Below, in pieces: positions 26,380-36,126 of a stretch of DNA of 64,000 bases. The stretch comes from Pelagibacteraceae bacterium AG-422-I02 (GTDB taxonomy: Bacteria > Pseudomonadota > Alphaproteobacteria > Pelagibacterales > Pelagibacteraceae): assembly GCA_003213555.1 (NCBI GenBank), contig QCMS01000001.1, positions 1 through 64,000 on the forward strand. Direction: 5' to 3'. A program made the translations under genes and the position numbers. The notes beneath the pieces are model-generated. The model was not told the DNA's origin and did not search any database. It was given only the letters and a program-made list of their open reading frames with translations. The number at the start of each line of letters is the position of its first letter. The stretch's first letter is position 1.

Positions 26380-27027
26380 ATGTTTAATACAATATTTCCA
26401 AAAATACACAAAGAAGGGTATAAGTTTTTGGCCATTTCTATCCTTGCTACTTTTATCATTTTATTTCTTTCTAAGATCCTTGGAGTTCTACTTATTGTGA
26501 TTACATTTTGGGTTTATTATTTTTTTAGAGATCCAGAAAGATATTCTATTAATGACGATAGTTATTTAGTAAGCCCCGCAGACGGATTAATTACTGATAT
26601 TTCTGAAAAGTCAGGTCCTGAAGAATTAAGATTAGAAAATACTTCTTACACTAGAATAAGCGTATTTATGAACGTCTTTAATTGTCATGTAAACCGAATA
26701 CCATCATCGGGAAAAGTTGAAGAAATTTTTTATAAACCAGGAAAATTTTTAAACGCATCATTAGACAAAGCAAGTGAAGAAAATGAAAGAAATTACTTTA
26801 AAATAAGATTAAATAATGGTGAGGAAATAATAATTGTTCAAATTGCAGGACTGATCGCGAGGAGAATAGTTTGTGAGGTTGAACAAGGACAGGATTTAAA
26901 ACAAGGTGATAGAATTGGAATGATAAGATTTGGTAGTAGAGTTGATATATTTTTCAAAAATAAAAAAGTATTAGCTAAACTTGGTCAAAACGTTATAGCT
27001 GGAGAAAGTTTACTAGCATCCACATAA
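26380..27027 (+). CDS. psd: phosphatidylserine decarboxylase (short type)
   Basis: Makes phosphatidylethanolamine at the inner membrane. 215 aa, the short alphaproteobacterial form. Two hydrophobic helices lie near residues 15-45, then VSPADGLI, FMNVFNCHVNRIPSSG with the conserved His, and GMIRFGSRVDIFF, where self-cleavage at Gly-Ser creates the pyruvoyl group. The proenzyme therefore yields a large beta and a small alpha chain. It shares one base with pssA, which supplies its substrate, so the two form the PE synthesis unit. Confidence 0.96.
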   Translation: MFNTIFPKIHKEGYKFLAISILATFIILFLSKILGVLLIVITFWVYYFFRDPERYSINDDSYLVSPADGLITDISEKSGPEELRLENTSYTRISVFMNVFNCHVNRIPSSGKVEEIFYKPGKFLNASLDKASEENERNYFKIRLNNGEEIIIVQIAGLIARRIVCEVEQGQDLKQGDRIGMIRFGSRVDIFFKNKKVLAKLGQNVIAGESLLAST

Positions 27028-27818
27028 TGGAAGAGAATAAAAAATTTAAATTAGTTTCATCAAAAAAAACAAGATACCTATTACCTAATATTCTAACATT
27101 AGCAGGAGTCTGTTTAGGTATTAGCTCAATCAAATTTTCAATTGATGGAAACTTTAGTTTAGCTGTAACTTTAATTTTATTTGCTGCTATTTTAGACGCA
27201 TTGGATGGAAGAATTGCTAGACTAATTAAAGGTACTTCGGAATTTGGGAAAGAGCTGGACTCCTTAACTGATTTTGTGAGTTTTGGTATTGCACCAGTTT
27301 TTATTTTATATTTTTGGGAATTAAATAATTACGGAAAACTAGGTTGGGCTATAACTTTAATTTATTCTGTTTGTTGCGTACTTAGATTAGCAAGGTTTAA
27401 TCTTACTAAAATTGAAGAAACAGAGGAATGGAAAAATAATTTTTTTGAGGGAATACCGTCACCAGCAGGAGGATTATTAATTTTAATGCCTCTAATTTAT
27501 GAATTAACAAATTTAAACTTAGGTTTGGATATTATTAAATTTACACCTTATTTAACTATTTTAATTGCAATTTTACTAGTAAGTAAAATTCCAACTTTAG
27601 CACTTAAAAAAATATCTATTTCACCAAAAGCTACTGTTTTTTTACTATTAGGAATAGGCATAGTTTTTATAGCCTTACTTTTTTACACTCTTGAAACTTT
27701 ATTAATTTTTGGGGTTATATATTTAATGTCAATACCGGTAAGTATAATAATTTATAATAAACAAAATAGAAAAAATCTTGAAAAAATATCTGATGACAGT
27801 CATGAAGATATTTTATAA
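27027..27818 (+). CDS. pssA: CDP-diacylglycerol--serine O-phosphatidyltransferase
   Basis: Membrane enzyme making phosphatidylserine from CDP-diacylglycerol and serine. The CDP-alcohol phosphotransferase signature is intact: DALDGRIARLIKGTSEFGKELDSLTD (four metal-binding Asp). Eight or so hydrophobic segments span the 263-aa protein, starting with YLLPNILTLAGVCLG. It follows psd with a one-base overlap and is followed by rlmE with a one-base overlap (TAATG). Confidence 0.96.
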   Translation: MEENKKFKLVSSKKTRYLLPNILTLAGVCLGISSIKFSIDGNFSLAVTLILFAAILDALDGRIARLIKGTSEFGKELDSLTDFVSFGIAPVFILYFWELNNYGKLGWAITLIYSVCCVLRLARFNLTKIEETEEWKNNFFEGIPSPAGGLLILMPLIYELTNLNLGLDIIKFTPYLTILIAILLVSKIPTLALKKISISPKATVFLLLGIGIVFIALLFYTLETLLIFGVIYLMSIPVSIIIYNKQNRKNLEKISDDSHEDIL

Positions 27819-28444
27819 TGAAAAAGTCAAAGAGAATTAAAAAAAGTAACTCGTGGAAGATAAAACAGCATAGAGATCAGTTTTTTAAAAAATCAAAGGT
27901 ATTAGGTTATCGTTCAAGAGCTTCATTTAAATTAATCGAATTAAACAAAAAATATAAATTTATAAAAAGAAATACAAATTTACTTGATCTGGGATGTTAT
28001 CCAGGGGGATGGTCACAAGTTGCGAGTCAAATCATAACTTCAGGAACGATATTATCTATAGATAAAAAGGAGATGGTACCTTTAAATAAAGTTAAATTTT
28101 TGAAGGGTGATATTTTAGATAAAGATATTAAAGTAAAGATTTTAAGATATTTTCAATCCAATATAGACGTTATTATCTCCGACATGGCTGCTGATACAAC
28201 GGGCAACAAATCTCTTGATTCTATTAGAACTAATCAATTATGTGTTGATGTAATAAATTTCTCAAAAGATAATCTTAAACCTCAAGGTGTATTAATTTCT
28301 AAATTATTCATGGGAGAAGACTTTATAGAAGTAAAAAATCATGCAAAATCTTTATTTAAAAAAGTAAATTTTTTTAAACCAGAGTCCAGCAGAAAAGAGT
28401 CAAAAGAAACTTATTTACATTGTGAAATTTTAAAGACTTTATAA
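27818..28444 (+). CDS. rlmE: 23S rRNA (uridine-2'-O-)-methyltransferase RlmE
   Basis: SAM-dependent methyltransferase (RrmJ/FtsJ) that modifies U2552 of 23S rRNA in the late 50S particle. 208 aa. YRSRASFKLIELNKKYKFI gives the catalytic Lys, LLDLGCYPGGWSQVA is the SAM-binding motif, IISDMAAD the catalytic Asp, and LISKLFMGED the second Lys with the E near the C-terminus. It shares one base with pssA. A 26-base gap separates it from guaB. Confidence 0.95.
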   Translation: MKKSKRIKKSNSWKIKQHRDQFFKKSKVLGYRSRASFKLIELNKKYKFIKRNTNLLDLGCYPGGWSQVASQIITSGTILSIDKKEMVPLNKVKFLKGDILDKDIKVKILRYFQSNIDVIISDMAADTTGNKSLDSIRTNQLCVDVINFSKDNLKPQGVLISKLFMGEDFIEVKNHAKSLFKKVNFFKPESSRKESKETYLHCEILKTL

Positions 28445-28470
28445 ATTTTAATAATTGTATATAAGTTTAT

Positions 28471-29550
28471 ATGGATACAATTAAAGAAGCTCTTACTTTT
28501 GACGATGTATTATTGCTACCGCAATATTCAAAAGTTCTTCCAGCCGAAACAGATATCTTTCTAAAATTAACTGATAAAATCTCACTTAAAGTTCCCTTTT
28601 TTACATCTGCAATGGATACAGTAACAGAGTCAAAAATGGCAATCGCAATCGCAAAAGAAGGAGGCATGGGTATCATCCATAGAAACTTAGATATAAAAAA
28701 ACAATCAAGAGAAGTTAAAAAAGTAAAAAATAAAAACTTATATGTTGGAGCTGCTATTGGAACTAACGCTGAGGACTTGGATAGAGCTAAAGCTTTAGTT
28801 GCTAATGGTATAGACTTGATTGTAATTGATACCGCTCATGGACATAGTGAAAAAGTTTTAAAAATGTTATCTAAAGTTAAAAAAATTATAAGAAAAATTC
28901 CTGTTTGTGTAGGTAATGTAGCGACTAGTGAAGCTGCTAAAAAATTATATAATTCTGGAGCAGATATAATTAAAGTTGGAATTGGACCAGGTTCAATTTG
29001 CACTACTAGAATGGTAGCAGGAATTGGTGTTCCTCAAATTTCAGCAATTATGGATGTTAAAAAAGCTTTAAATAAAAAAAAAGTAAAAATTATTTCTGAT
29101 GGAGGAATAAAGTTTTCTGGAGATATTGCAAAAGCTCTTGCAGCAGGTGCAGACGCTATAATGATGGGCTCAATATTTGCTGGAACAGACGAAAGTCCAG
29201 GAAAGACATTTAAGGTTAAGGGAAAAATTTACAAACATTATAGAGGCATGGGATCAATCGGCGCGATGTCGTCAGGATCAGCAAATAGGTATTTTCAAAA
29301 AAATTTTAAAGATAAATCTAAATTTGTGCCTGAAGGAGTAGAAGGAAGAGTAGAGTACAAAGGCAAAGTGTCAAAGATAATATACCAATTGCAAGGTGGA
29401 TTGCGGTCCTCGATGGGTTATATTGGGGCAAAAAATTTGTTAGATATTTATAAAAAAGCTAAGTTTGTAAAAATAACTAAAGCAGGATTTTATGAAAGTA
29501 TGGTCCATAGTGTGGAAATGACACAAAAATCAATCAATTATAAATTGTAA
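28471..29550 (+). CDS. guaB: IMP dehydrogenase lacking CBS domains
   Basis: Oxidises IMP to XMP, the committed step to GMP. The TIM barrel is complete: [36 protein letters not shown] with catalytic Cys177, [26 protein letters not shown] and the flap GSANRYFQ...[10 protein letters not shown]. The CBS (Bateman) regulatory pair that usually sits after [12 protein letters not shown] is missing: the sequence goes from [10 protein letters not shown] straight to LYVGAAIG, giving 359 aa rather than about 490. The frame is clean, so this is a true short form. Catalysis should be kept but CBS-based nucleotide regulation lost. It is followed by a TPR gene and guaA. Confidence 0.97.
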   Translation: MDTIKEALTFDDVLLLPQYSKVLPAETDIFLKLTDKISLKVPFFTSAMDTVTESKMAIAIAKEGGMGIIHRNLDIKKQSREVKKVKNKNLYVGAAIGTNAEDLDRAKALVANGIDLIVIDTAHGHSEKVLKMLSKVKKIIRKIPVCVGNVATSEAAKKLYNSGADIIKVGIGPGSICTTRMVAGIGVPQISAIMDVKKALNKKKVKIISDGGIKFSGDIAKALAAGADAIMMGSIFAGTDESPGKTFKVKGKIYKHYRGMGSIGAMSSGSANRYFQKNFKDKSKFVPEGVEGRVEYKGKVSKIIYQLQGGLRSSMGYIGAKNLLDIYKKAKFVKITKAGFYESMVHSVEMTQKSINYKL

Positions 29551-29969
29551 TGAAAAAATTTTTTTATTTTATAATTTTCATATTTTTTTTATCAAATACA
29601 TTATTGGCTATGTCTGATTATTTCCAGGAAGGTGTGAATTTATTTAATAAAAAAAAATTTGATGATGCGAAACTCAAATTTGAACAAGATATTTTATTTA
29701 ATCCAAAAAGTGAACTATCATATCTATATTTGTCTAAGATATTTAATGAGAAAGATAAAAAAAATTTAGAAGAACAAAATTTAGAAACAGTAATTCTGCT
29801 TAACCCAGAAAATGAAGAAGCAATATATAATTTAGCAAAATTAAAGTTATCTACATCAGATTACAAAAGTAGTTTAGAATTAAACGAAAAACTAAAAAAA
29901 ATATGTAAGAAATATTGTAGCCAAAGTATTAAATTAAAAATTGAAATTGAAACTTTATCCAAAAAATAA
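29550..29969 (+). CDS. periplasmic/secreted TPR-repeat protein
   Basis: 139-aa protein with an N-terminal signal-like segment ([20 protein letters not shown]) and about three tetratricopeptide-type helix pairs (YFQEGVNLFNKKKFDDAKLKFEQDILFNP; NLETVILLNPENEEAIYNLAKLKL; SSLELNEKLKK). It is likely exported and mediates protein contacts. It sits between guaB and guaA with a one-base overlap upstream and no gap downstream, so all three are co-translated, though nothing in the sequence ties it to purine synthesis. I do not recognise a named family. Confidence 0.75.
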   Translation: MKKFFYFIIFIFFLSNTLLAMSDYFQEGVNLFNKKKFDDAKLKFEQDILFNPKSELSYLYLSKIFNEKDKKNLEEQNLETVILLNPENEEAIYNLAKLKLSTSDYKSSLELNEKLKKICKKYCSQSIKLKIEIETLSKK

Positions 29970-31529
29970 ATGCAATTTCAAATTAATAAAGAAAAAATTT
30001 TAATTATTGATTTTGGCTCTCAAGTTACAAAATTAATTGCAAGGAGAATAAGAGAACTAGGTGTTTATTCAGAGGTTATTACACCTAAAGATTTAACTAA
30101 ATTAAAGAAATTTAATGATATTAAGGGTTTTATATTTTCAGGAGGTCCATCAACCGTTACATCTTTAAAATTTCAAAGTGTACCTAAAGAAATTTTTGAA
30201 AAAAAAATTCCAGTATTTGGAATATGTTATGGTTTACAACTTATAGCTAAGTTATTTGGTGGAAAAATCAAACCTTCAAAAAAAAAAAGAGAATTTGGTA
30301 GAGCAATTCTCTTAAAAAAAAATAATTCACTTTTAATAAAAAACTACTTAATTTCTAAAAAATCAGTTTGGATGAGCCATGAAGACGCTGTTGTAAAGTT
30401 GCCAAAGAATTTCAAAGTTATTGCATATACAAGAGACTCAAAACTTACAATAATAGAAAATGAAAAAAAAAAAATTTATGGAGTACAATTTCACCCTGAA
30501 GTAACTCATACAGACAATGGAAAGCAAATATTTAAAAATTTTTTATTTTCAATATGTAAAATAAAAAAATCTTGGAGTGTCTCATCTCAAAAAATTAGAC
30601 TGATATCTGAAATAAAAAAAACCGTCAAAAAGGATAAAGTTATATGTGCATTATCAGGGGGAGTAGATAGTAGTGTAGTGGCTTTATTAATAAATAAAGC
30701 GATTAAAAGAAATTTGATTTGCGTTATGGTTGACACCGGGCTAATGAGAAAAAATGAATTTAATTATACCTATAGATTATTTAAAAAAAAGTATAAGCTG
30801 AATATTAAACTAATAGATGCTTCAAAGATTTTCCTGAAAAGATTGAAAAATATTTCAAATCCTGAAAAAAAAAGAAAAATAATTGGAAATCTATTTATCA
30901 ATATATTTGAAAGAGAGTCTAAGAAATATAAAGATATTAAATTTTTAGCCCAGGGAACGCTTTATCCAGATATTATTGAAAGCAGGTCATCAACAGGAAG
31001 CAGAACATCAAAAATCAAATCTCACCATAATGTTGGAGGTTTGCCCAGGAAAATGAAGTTAAAATTGGTAGAACCTCTTAAAGAGTTTTTTAAAGATGAA
31101 GTAAGAATTTTAGGAAAATCTTTGGGGTTAGTTAATAAAATAAATTTTAAACACCCTTTCCCAGGGCCAGGCTTAGGAATAAGAATTCTAGGAAATATTA
31201 CAATGGAAAGAGTAAGAATATTACAAGAAGCAGATTATATTTATATTAATGAATTAATTAAAAATGGTTTATATAACAAGATATGGCAAGCCTACGCGGC
31301 CCTCCTCCCCATTAAAACAGTTGGGGTAATGGGGGATGCTAGAACATATGAAAATATTTGTTTATTAAGAGCCGTAACATCAGAGGATGGAATGACAGCG
31401 GATTATTTTAGCTTTCCTAAAAATTTTATAGATAATATATCCAACAAAATTATAAATAATGTTAGGGGTGTAAATAGAGTTGTTTATGATATTACTTCTA
31501 AGCCCCCTAGTACTATAGAGCTAGAATAA
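29970..31529 (+). CDS. guaA: GMP synthase (glutamine-hydrolysing)
   Basis: Aminates XMP to GMP. 519 aa with an N-terminal class I glutamine amidotransferase domain ([15 protein letters not shown] with catalytic Cys, [11 protein letters not shown]), a central ATP pyrophosphatase domain ([13 protein letters not shown]-loop) and a C-terminal dimerisation domain ([23 protein letters not shown], ending KPPSTIELE). It follows the TPR gene directly and overlaps panB by one base. Together with guaB it completes the IMP-to-GMP branch. Confidence 0.98.
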   Translation: MQFQINKEKILIIDFGSQVTKLIARRIRELGVYSEVITPKDLTKLKKFNDIKGFIFSGGPSTVTSLKFQSVPKEIFEKKIPVFGICYGLQLIAKLFGGKIKPSKKKREFGRAILLKKNNSLLIKNYLISKKSVWMSHEDAVVKLPKNFKVIAYTRDSKLTIIENEKKKIYGVQFHPEVTHTDNGKQIFKNFLFSICKIKKSWSVSSQKIRLISEIKKTVKKDKVICALSGGVDSSVVALLINKAIKRNLICVMVDTGLMRKNEFNYTYRLFKKKYKLNIKLIDASKIFLKRLKNISNPEKKRKIIGNLFINIFERESKKYKDIKFLAQGTLYPDIIESRSSTGSRTSKIKSHHNVGGLPRKMKLKLVEPLKEFFKDEVRILGKSLGLVNKINFKHPFPGPGLGIRILGNITMERVRILQEADYIYINELIKNGLYNKIWQAYAALLPIKTVGVMGDARTYENICLLRAVTSEDGMTADYFSFPKNFIDNISNKIINNVRGVNRVVYDITSKPPSTIELE

Positions 31530-32323
31530 TGAATAAAAAAATTATAAAAATTCAAAAAAAAAAAGGTAAAATTAAAATTGTCTGTCTCACAGCTTACTCA
31601 AAAAGTATTGCTAAAATTTTAGACAATTACGTAGATATAATATTAGTTGGGGACTCAATGGCAAATGTTTTATATGGCCATAAAAATACACATAAAATTA
31701 GTTTAGAAAATATAATACAGCATACATTGAGTGTTAAAATGGGGGTAAAAAAATCGTTGCTCGTGGCTGATATGCCAATCGGAAGTTACTCTAATCCTAA
31801 AATTGCTCTAAAAAATGCAAAAACGATATTGAAGAAAACAGGATGTGATGCAATCAAGATAGAAAGCAATAAACAAAATTACAAGATAATTGATTTTATT
31901 GTAAGAAAAAAAATTCCGGTAATGGGTCATATTGGTTTTACACCACAATTTAAAAAAAAATTTAAAATAGAAGGACAATCAGCAAAAGAGAGAAACAAAC
32001 TTATTAAGGAAGCAAAGTTTATTGAGAAAGCTGGTGCTTTTTCTATTGTTTTAGAGTGCTTATCAGCAAATAGTGCAGCGGCTATAACTAAAAAATTAAA
32101 AATACCTACAATTGGTATTGGATCTTCATTATATTGTGACGGCCAAATATTGGTTACAGATGATATGCTCGGAATTAGCGGCTTTTATCCAAAATTTGTA
32201 AAAAAATATGTAAATCTTGATAGAATAATTGAAAAAGCTGTAAAAAAATATAGTAGAGAAGTAAAATTAAATAAATTTCCAAAAAAAAACAACTTTTTAG
32301 ATGGATCAAAGCGAAGAACATAA
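31529..32323 (+). CDS. panB: 3-methyl-2-oxobutanoate hydroxymethyltransferase
   Basis: First step of pantothenate synthesis: transfers a hydroxymethyl group from methylene-tetrahydrofolate to ketoisovalerate. 264 aa. CLTAYSKSIAKILDNYVDIILVGDSMANVLYGH holds the metal-binding Asp, followed by ADMPIGSYS, AIKIES, VMGHIGFTPQ and GIGSSLYCDGQILVTDDMLG. The last 23 bases overlap the next gene. No panC lies nearby, so the rest of the pathway must be elsewhere or absent. Confidence 0.95.
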   Translation: MNKKIIKIQKKKGKIKIVCLTAYSKSIAKILDNYVDIILVGDSMANVLYGHKNTHKISLENIIQHTLSVKMGVKKSLLVADMPIGSYSNPKIALKNAKTILKKTGCDAIKIESNKQNYKIIDFIVRKKIPVMGHIGFTPQFKKKFKIEGQSAKERNKLIKEAKFIEKAGAFSIVLECLSANSAAAITKKLKIPTIGIGSSLYCDGQILVTDDMLGISGFYPKFVKKYVNLDRIIEKAVKKYSREVKLNKFPKKNNFLDGSKRRT

Positions 32324-32810
32324 ATCTAATTTTTCAAAAAAAATAGCTAATTTTTATAGTTTAAATAAAATTAAAATTTATTTATTGGTGTTAATTATTG
32401 TTATATTTTTTATCACAACTTTTATTTTAAAAATTAATACTGAAAAAAAGAATATTTTAATAGCAGAAAAATATGTAAAAGCTGGTCTAATGTTAGCAGC
32501 TGATGATAAAAATAATGCAAAATTGCTATACGACGAAATTATATTAAGTAAAAATAAGTTTTATTCTATTCTAGCTCTTAATACTATTATAGAAAAGAAT
32601 TTAATCGAAGATAAAAATAAAATATTAAATTATTTTGATTTAATTGAAGAAACAGTTTCATTAAAAGAAAATATAGACATAATAAAATTAAAAAAAGCAT
32701 TATACTTAATTAAAATTTTCGAAGTAGAAAGAGGAAACAATTTATTAAAATCTTTAATTGACCAAAATTCAAATTTAAAGCCTATTGCACAAGAACTTTT
32801 AAAAAAATAA
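32301..32810 (+). CDS. YfgM-like membrane-anchored TPR protein
   Basis: 169-aa protein with a cytoplasmic N-terminus, one transmembrane helix (IYLLVLIIVIFFITTFIL, about residues 27-44) and a helical periplasmic domain that resembles the TPR-like YfgM/ancillary SecYEG translocon subunit. It lies immediately upstream of a BamB homologue, the same order as yfgM-bamB in many proteobacteria, which supports the call more than sequence alone. It starts 23 bases inside panB. Sequence is strongly Lys/Asn/Ile biased. Confidence 0.65.
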   Translation: MDQSEEHKSNFSKKIANFYSLNKIKIYLLVLIIVIFFITTFILKINTEKKNILIAEKYVKAGLMLAADDKNNAKLLYDEIILSKNKFYSILALNTIIEKNLIEDKNKILNYFDLIEETVSLKENIDIIKLKKALYLIKIFEVERGNNLLKSLIDQNSNLKPIAQELLKK

Positions 32811-32814
32811 AGTA

Positions 32815-34146
32815 ATGAAATTATTTAAAGCCCTGGTCATTTCTGTTTCATTTTTTTTATACAGTTGTTCTTTCGACGACAAAACAGGAATTTGGAAAAA
32901 TGAAAATATTAACGTAAAAAAAGAAAATGAAATTTTTAAAGAATTTGAAGCTCTAACAGTTTCTGACAAGCCATTTGACGAAATTATTGAACCAGATAGC
33001 TCCACAAAAATATTATTTGAAAAACCTTTCAGAAATATTTCCTGGAAGGATATATATTTTGATCAAACAAATAATTATAAAAATTTTAAACTTACAAATA
33101 ATGAAGAAGAATTTTTTAAAAGTAAAAAAATTATTAGAAGTGAGGTTAACAGATTTACACTTTACGAAGAAGAAAATTTAATACTTACCGATCTTAAAGG
33201 AAATCTAATAGTTTTTTCAATAAGTAGAAATAAAATAATTTCAAAGTTCAATTTCTATAAAAAAAAATACAAAAAAAATAAAAAATATTTGAATGTAATT
33301 GTCAGAAAAAACATAATTTATGTTGCTGATAACATTGGATACCTATATGCTTTTGATTATAAAAAAAATAAAATCATTTGGGCAAAAAACTATAAAATAC
33401 CATTTCGATCAAATTTTAAGATATTTAAAAAAAATTTAATCATCTCAAATCAAAATAATGATTTGTTCTTTTTTGACATAGGTACTGGAGACAAAATAAA
33501 GTTAATACCTACTGAAGAAACTACTATAAAAAATCAATTTAAAAATAATTTAGCTATAAACAAAAATATTTTATTCTATATAAATACTTACGGTACATTA
33601 TATGCAATAAATAACGAAACAAAAAAAGTAAGATGGTTCATTAATTTAAATCAATCACTAAACTTAAATCCAAGTAGTTTTTTTTCTGGAATTGAAATAA
33701 TTACTTACAGAAATAAAGTGATTGTCTCTTCAAATAAGCATACATACATTATTGATTCAGAATCAGGCTCAATAATACATAAAAAAAATTTCTCTTTGAA
33801 ATTAAAACCAATAGCATTTAATGATTATTTCTTATCATTAACTAATAATAATTTATTAATATTAGTTAACATCAAAAGTGGTGAAATTATATACTCCTAT
33901 AAAATTTTAGATGAAATAAAAAAAATATTAAAAATAAAAGAAAATAGTTTTAATTTGAATAGTTTTTTTATTGCAAATAATCAAATTTATATTTTTTTCA
34001 ACAATAATTACATCGCAAAACTTAATATTAACGGAACATTGACTGAAATAATTAAACTACCAAGTAAGTTAAAAAGCTTTCCGATAATTGCTGATGAATC
34101 TATTTTATACTTGAATAAGAAAAATAGATTAATTGTGTTTAATTAA
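32815..34146 (+). CDS. bamB: BamB-like PQQ beta-propeller lipoprotein
   Basis: 443-aa predicted outer-membrane lipoprotein of the beta-barrel assembly (BAM) machinery. A lipoprotein signal ends in FLYSC (Cys18). The body shows repeated propeller blades with IIYVADNIGYLYAFDYKKNKIIWAKNY, NTYGTLYAINNETKKVRWFINL and VSSNKHTYIIDSESGSIIHKKNF, the pattern of PQQ-type repeats. It follows the YfgM-like gene by four bases. The gene der, often next in other genomes, is not here; the strand switches to purF instead. The 3' ends of bamB and purF overlap by four bases. Confidence 0.85.
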   Translation: MKLFKALVISVSFFLYSCSFDDKTGIWKNENINVKKENEIFKEFEALTVSDKPFDEIIEPDSSTKILFEKPFRNISWKDIYFDQTNNYKNFKLTNNEEEFFKSKKIIRSEVNRFTLYEEENLILTDLKGNLIVFSISRNKIISKFNFYKKKYKKNKKYLNVIVRKNIIYVADNIGYLYAFDYKKNKIIWAKNYKIPFRSNFKIFKKNLIISNQNNDLFFFDIGTGDKIKLIPTEETTIKNQFKNNLAINKNILFYINTYGTLYAINNETKKVRWFINLNQSLNLNPSSFFSGIEIITYRNKVIVSSNKHTYIIDSESGSIIHKKNFSLKLKPIAFNDYFLSLTNNNLLILVNIKSGEIIYSYKILDEIKKILKIKENSFNLNSFFIANNQIYIFFNNNYIAKLNINGTLTEIIKLPSKLKSFPIIADESILYLNKKNRLIVFN

Positions 34147-35594
34147 TTTGAAGATTTTCCACTTAATAAGGATAGCTGTTTTACTTTTAGACCTTGAAGC
34201 TTGTCACTCGGTTTAATTGGGTATTCTCCAGTAAAATAATGATCACTAAATTGTGGAAAATTTGAATTTCTATTACTACCAATTAGTGCATTATATAAAC
34301 CGTTCAAGCTCAAAAAACTTAGGCTTTTCGCATTAATATAATCACACATTTCTTTGTTAGTTTTTTCAAAGGCTAATAATTCTTGTTTTGTAGGCATATC
34401 AACACCATAAAAGTCAGGGAACTTAATTTCTGGACAGGCAATTTTTACATGAACTTCTTTCGCGCCACTTTCATAAAGCATTTTCACGATCTTATGGCAA
34501 GTGGTTCCTCTTACTAAAGAGTCATCAATTAGAATAATTGATTTATCTTTTACTACTGTTTTTGTTGAACTTAACTTAAGTTTTACACCTAGGCTTCTAA
34601 TGCTTTGAGTGGGCTCAATAAAAGTTCTTCCTACATAATGATTTCTTATTAAACCAAGTTCAAATTGTATGTTTGATTTTTTAGCAAAACCTAAAGCTGC
34701 TGGTACACCAGAATCAGGCACAGGAACAACTAAATCTGCATCAGTTCTTGTTTCTGCAGCTAATTGAGCACCTAAATTTTTTCTATATTCATAAGCACAT
34801 TTATTATTAATTAAGCTATCTGGTCGGGCAAAATAAATATATTCGAAAATACATGGTCTTGGTTTTTGCTTTGGAAAAGGCATTATGGAATTAATTTTTT
34901 CATTTTCGATTATCACGATTTCTCCATTTTCAACTTCTCTTATAAAAGAGGCTCCAACTATATCAAGAGCACATGTCTCAGAGGCAAAAATATAAGAATT
35001 TTTTAATTTGCCTATTACTAAAGGCCTAATGCCAAAAGGGTCTCTGACGCCAACTAATTTTTTATTTGTTAATAATACTAGCGCATATCCTCCTTGAATT
35101 TGAAAAAGAGTATCAATTAGTTTATCTGTGAATTTTTCTCTTTTTGATTTAGCTATAAGCTGAACGATTGTCTCGGTATCACTAGTTGTTCTAAAAATTG
35201 CACCATCCTTTACTAAAGACTCTCTTAATAATAACGCATTAGTTAAATTACCATTATGTGCAATACTTAATCCGCCAGTGTGTAAATCTGCGAAAAAAGG
35301 TTGAATATTTCGTAATGATGTCTCTCCTGTTGTAGAATATCGATTATGTCCGATCGCAAAATTACCGGGAAGTTTTTTTAATGTTTCAGTATTTGTGAAA
35401 TGATCTCCAACTAAACCTTGTCTTTTTTCGGAGTGAAAATTTTTTCCGTCAAAAGAAACAATTCCACATCCCTCTTGTCCTCTATGTTGCAAAGCATGTA
35501 AACCAAGAGCTACTAATGCTGAGGCATCATCGTGGTTTGATATTCCGAAAACACCACATTCTTCTCTTAATTTATCTAAATCAAATTTTTTCAA
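34143..35594 (-). CDS. purF: amidophosphoribosyltransferase
   Basis: First committed step of purine synthesis: PRPP + glutamine to phosphoribosylamine. An N-terminal glutamine amidotransferase domain follows a short propeptide ending KLREE before catalytic Cys (CGVFGI). The C-terminal phosphoribosyltransferase domain has IILIDDSLVRGTT. The ORF track starts at an ATG at 35642. I prefer the TTG at 35594 (MKKFDLDKLREEC) because AAAGGA precedes it at good spacing, the propeptide becomes normal in length and the overlap with cvpA falls from 62 to 14 bases. It is downstream of cvpA, a conserved pairing. Confidence 0.93.
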   Translation of the reverse strand: MKKFDLDKLREECGVFGISNHDDASALVALGLHALQHRGQEGCGIVSFDGKNFHSEKRQGLVGDHFTNTETLKKLPGNFAIGHNRYSTTGETSLRNIQPFFADLHTGGLSIAHNGNLTNALLLRESLVKDGAIFRTTSDTETIVQLIAKSKREKFTDKLIDTLFQIQGGYALVLLTNKKLVGVRDPFGIRPLVIGKLKNSYIFASETCALDIVGASFIREVENGEIVIIENEKINSIMPFPKQKPRPCIFEYIYFARPDSLINNKCAYEYRKNLGAQLAAETRTDADLVVPVPDSGVPAALGFAKKSNIQFELGLIRNHYVGRTFIEPTQSIRSLGVKLKLSSTKTVVKDKSIILIDDSLVRGTTCHKIVKMLYESGAKEVHVKIACPEIKFPDFYGVDMPTKQELLAFEKTNKEMCDYINAKSLSFLSLNGLYNALIGSNRNSNFPQFSDHYFTGEYPIKPSDKLQGLKVKQLSLLSGKSSN

Positions 35595-36126
35595 TTTTTT
35601 CCTTTGTATCGATAAAATCCTCACTAGACGGAAACTCTTCAATTAACATCTCGCTGCCTTTATAGATATAATTAAATGATAAAGCATCTTCAGCAGATAT
35701 ACCCCAATTTTGATATGGGTAAAACCAATTTAAAACTGAAAATAAACATACAGAAACAATATAACCTTTAAAAAAACCAAATAAAAATCCAAAAACTTTA
35801 TCAATTGACCCAACACCTGTCCAAGTTATAGCCTTGCCTAATGTTTTTCCGATGAGAATAATGATAAAAAGTGTAAATATAAAAATTGAGACACCTAAAC
35901 CAACATTATTTATAAATTCTGACTGTATGTATTCACTCACTATCGGTTGAAATTTAGGTACTAAAATTATAGTTATGACCGTAGATAAAACCCATTTCAT
36001 AAAAGATATTAAACTTAAAGAGAAACCTTTTAAAAAACATAGTATTACGTTGTAAAATAATATAGTTAAAAATAAAATATCGAATAAGTTAATACTACCT
36101 TTTAACTGATCAAAAAAATTAAACAT
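35581..36126 (-). CDS. cvpA: CvpA family membrane protein
   Basis: 181-aa inner membrane protein with four hydrophobic helices (NLFDILFLTILFYNVILCF; LISFMKWVLSTVITIILV; VGLGVSIFIFTLFIIILIG; GFLFGFFKGYIVSVCLFSVLNWF). The layout and F-D-I-L-F-L start match CvpA/colicin V production proteins, whose molecular role is still unclear. It sits directly upstream of purF, as in E. coli and many others. Its ATG shares one base with the end of the RND transporter gene. Confidence 0.87.
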   Translation of the reverse strand: MFNFFDQLKGSINLFDILFLTILFYNVILCFLKGFSLSLISFMKWVLSTVITIILVPKFQPIVSEYIQSEFINNVGLGVSIFIFTLFIIILIGKTLGKAITWTGVGSIDKVFGFLFGFFKGYIVSVCLFSVLNWFYPYQNWGISAEDALSFNYIYKGSEMLIEEFPSSEDFIDTKEKIEKI

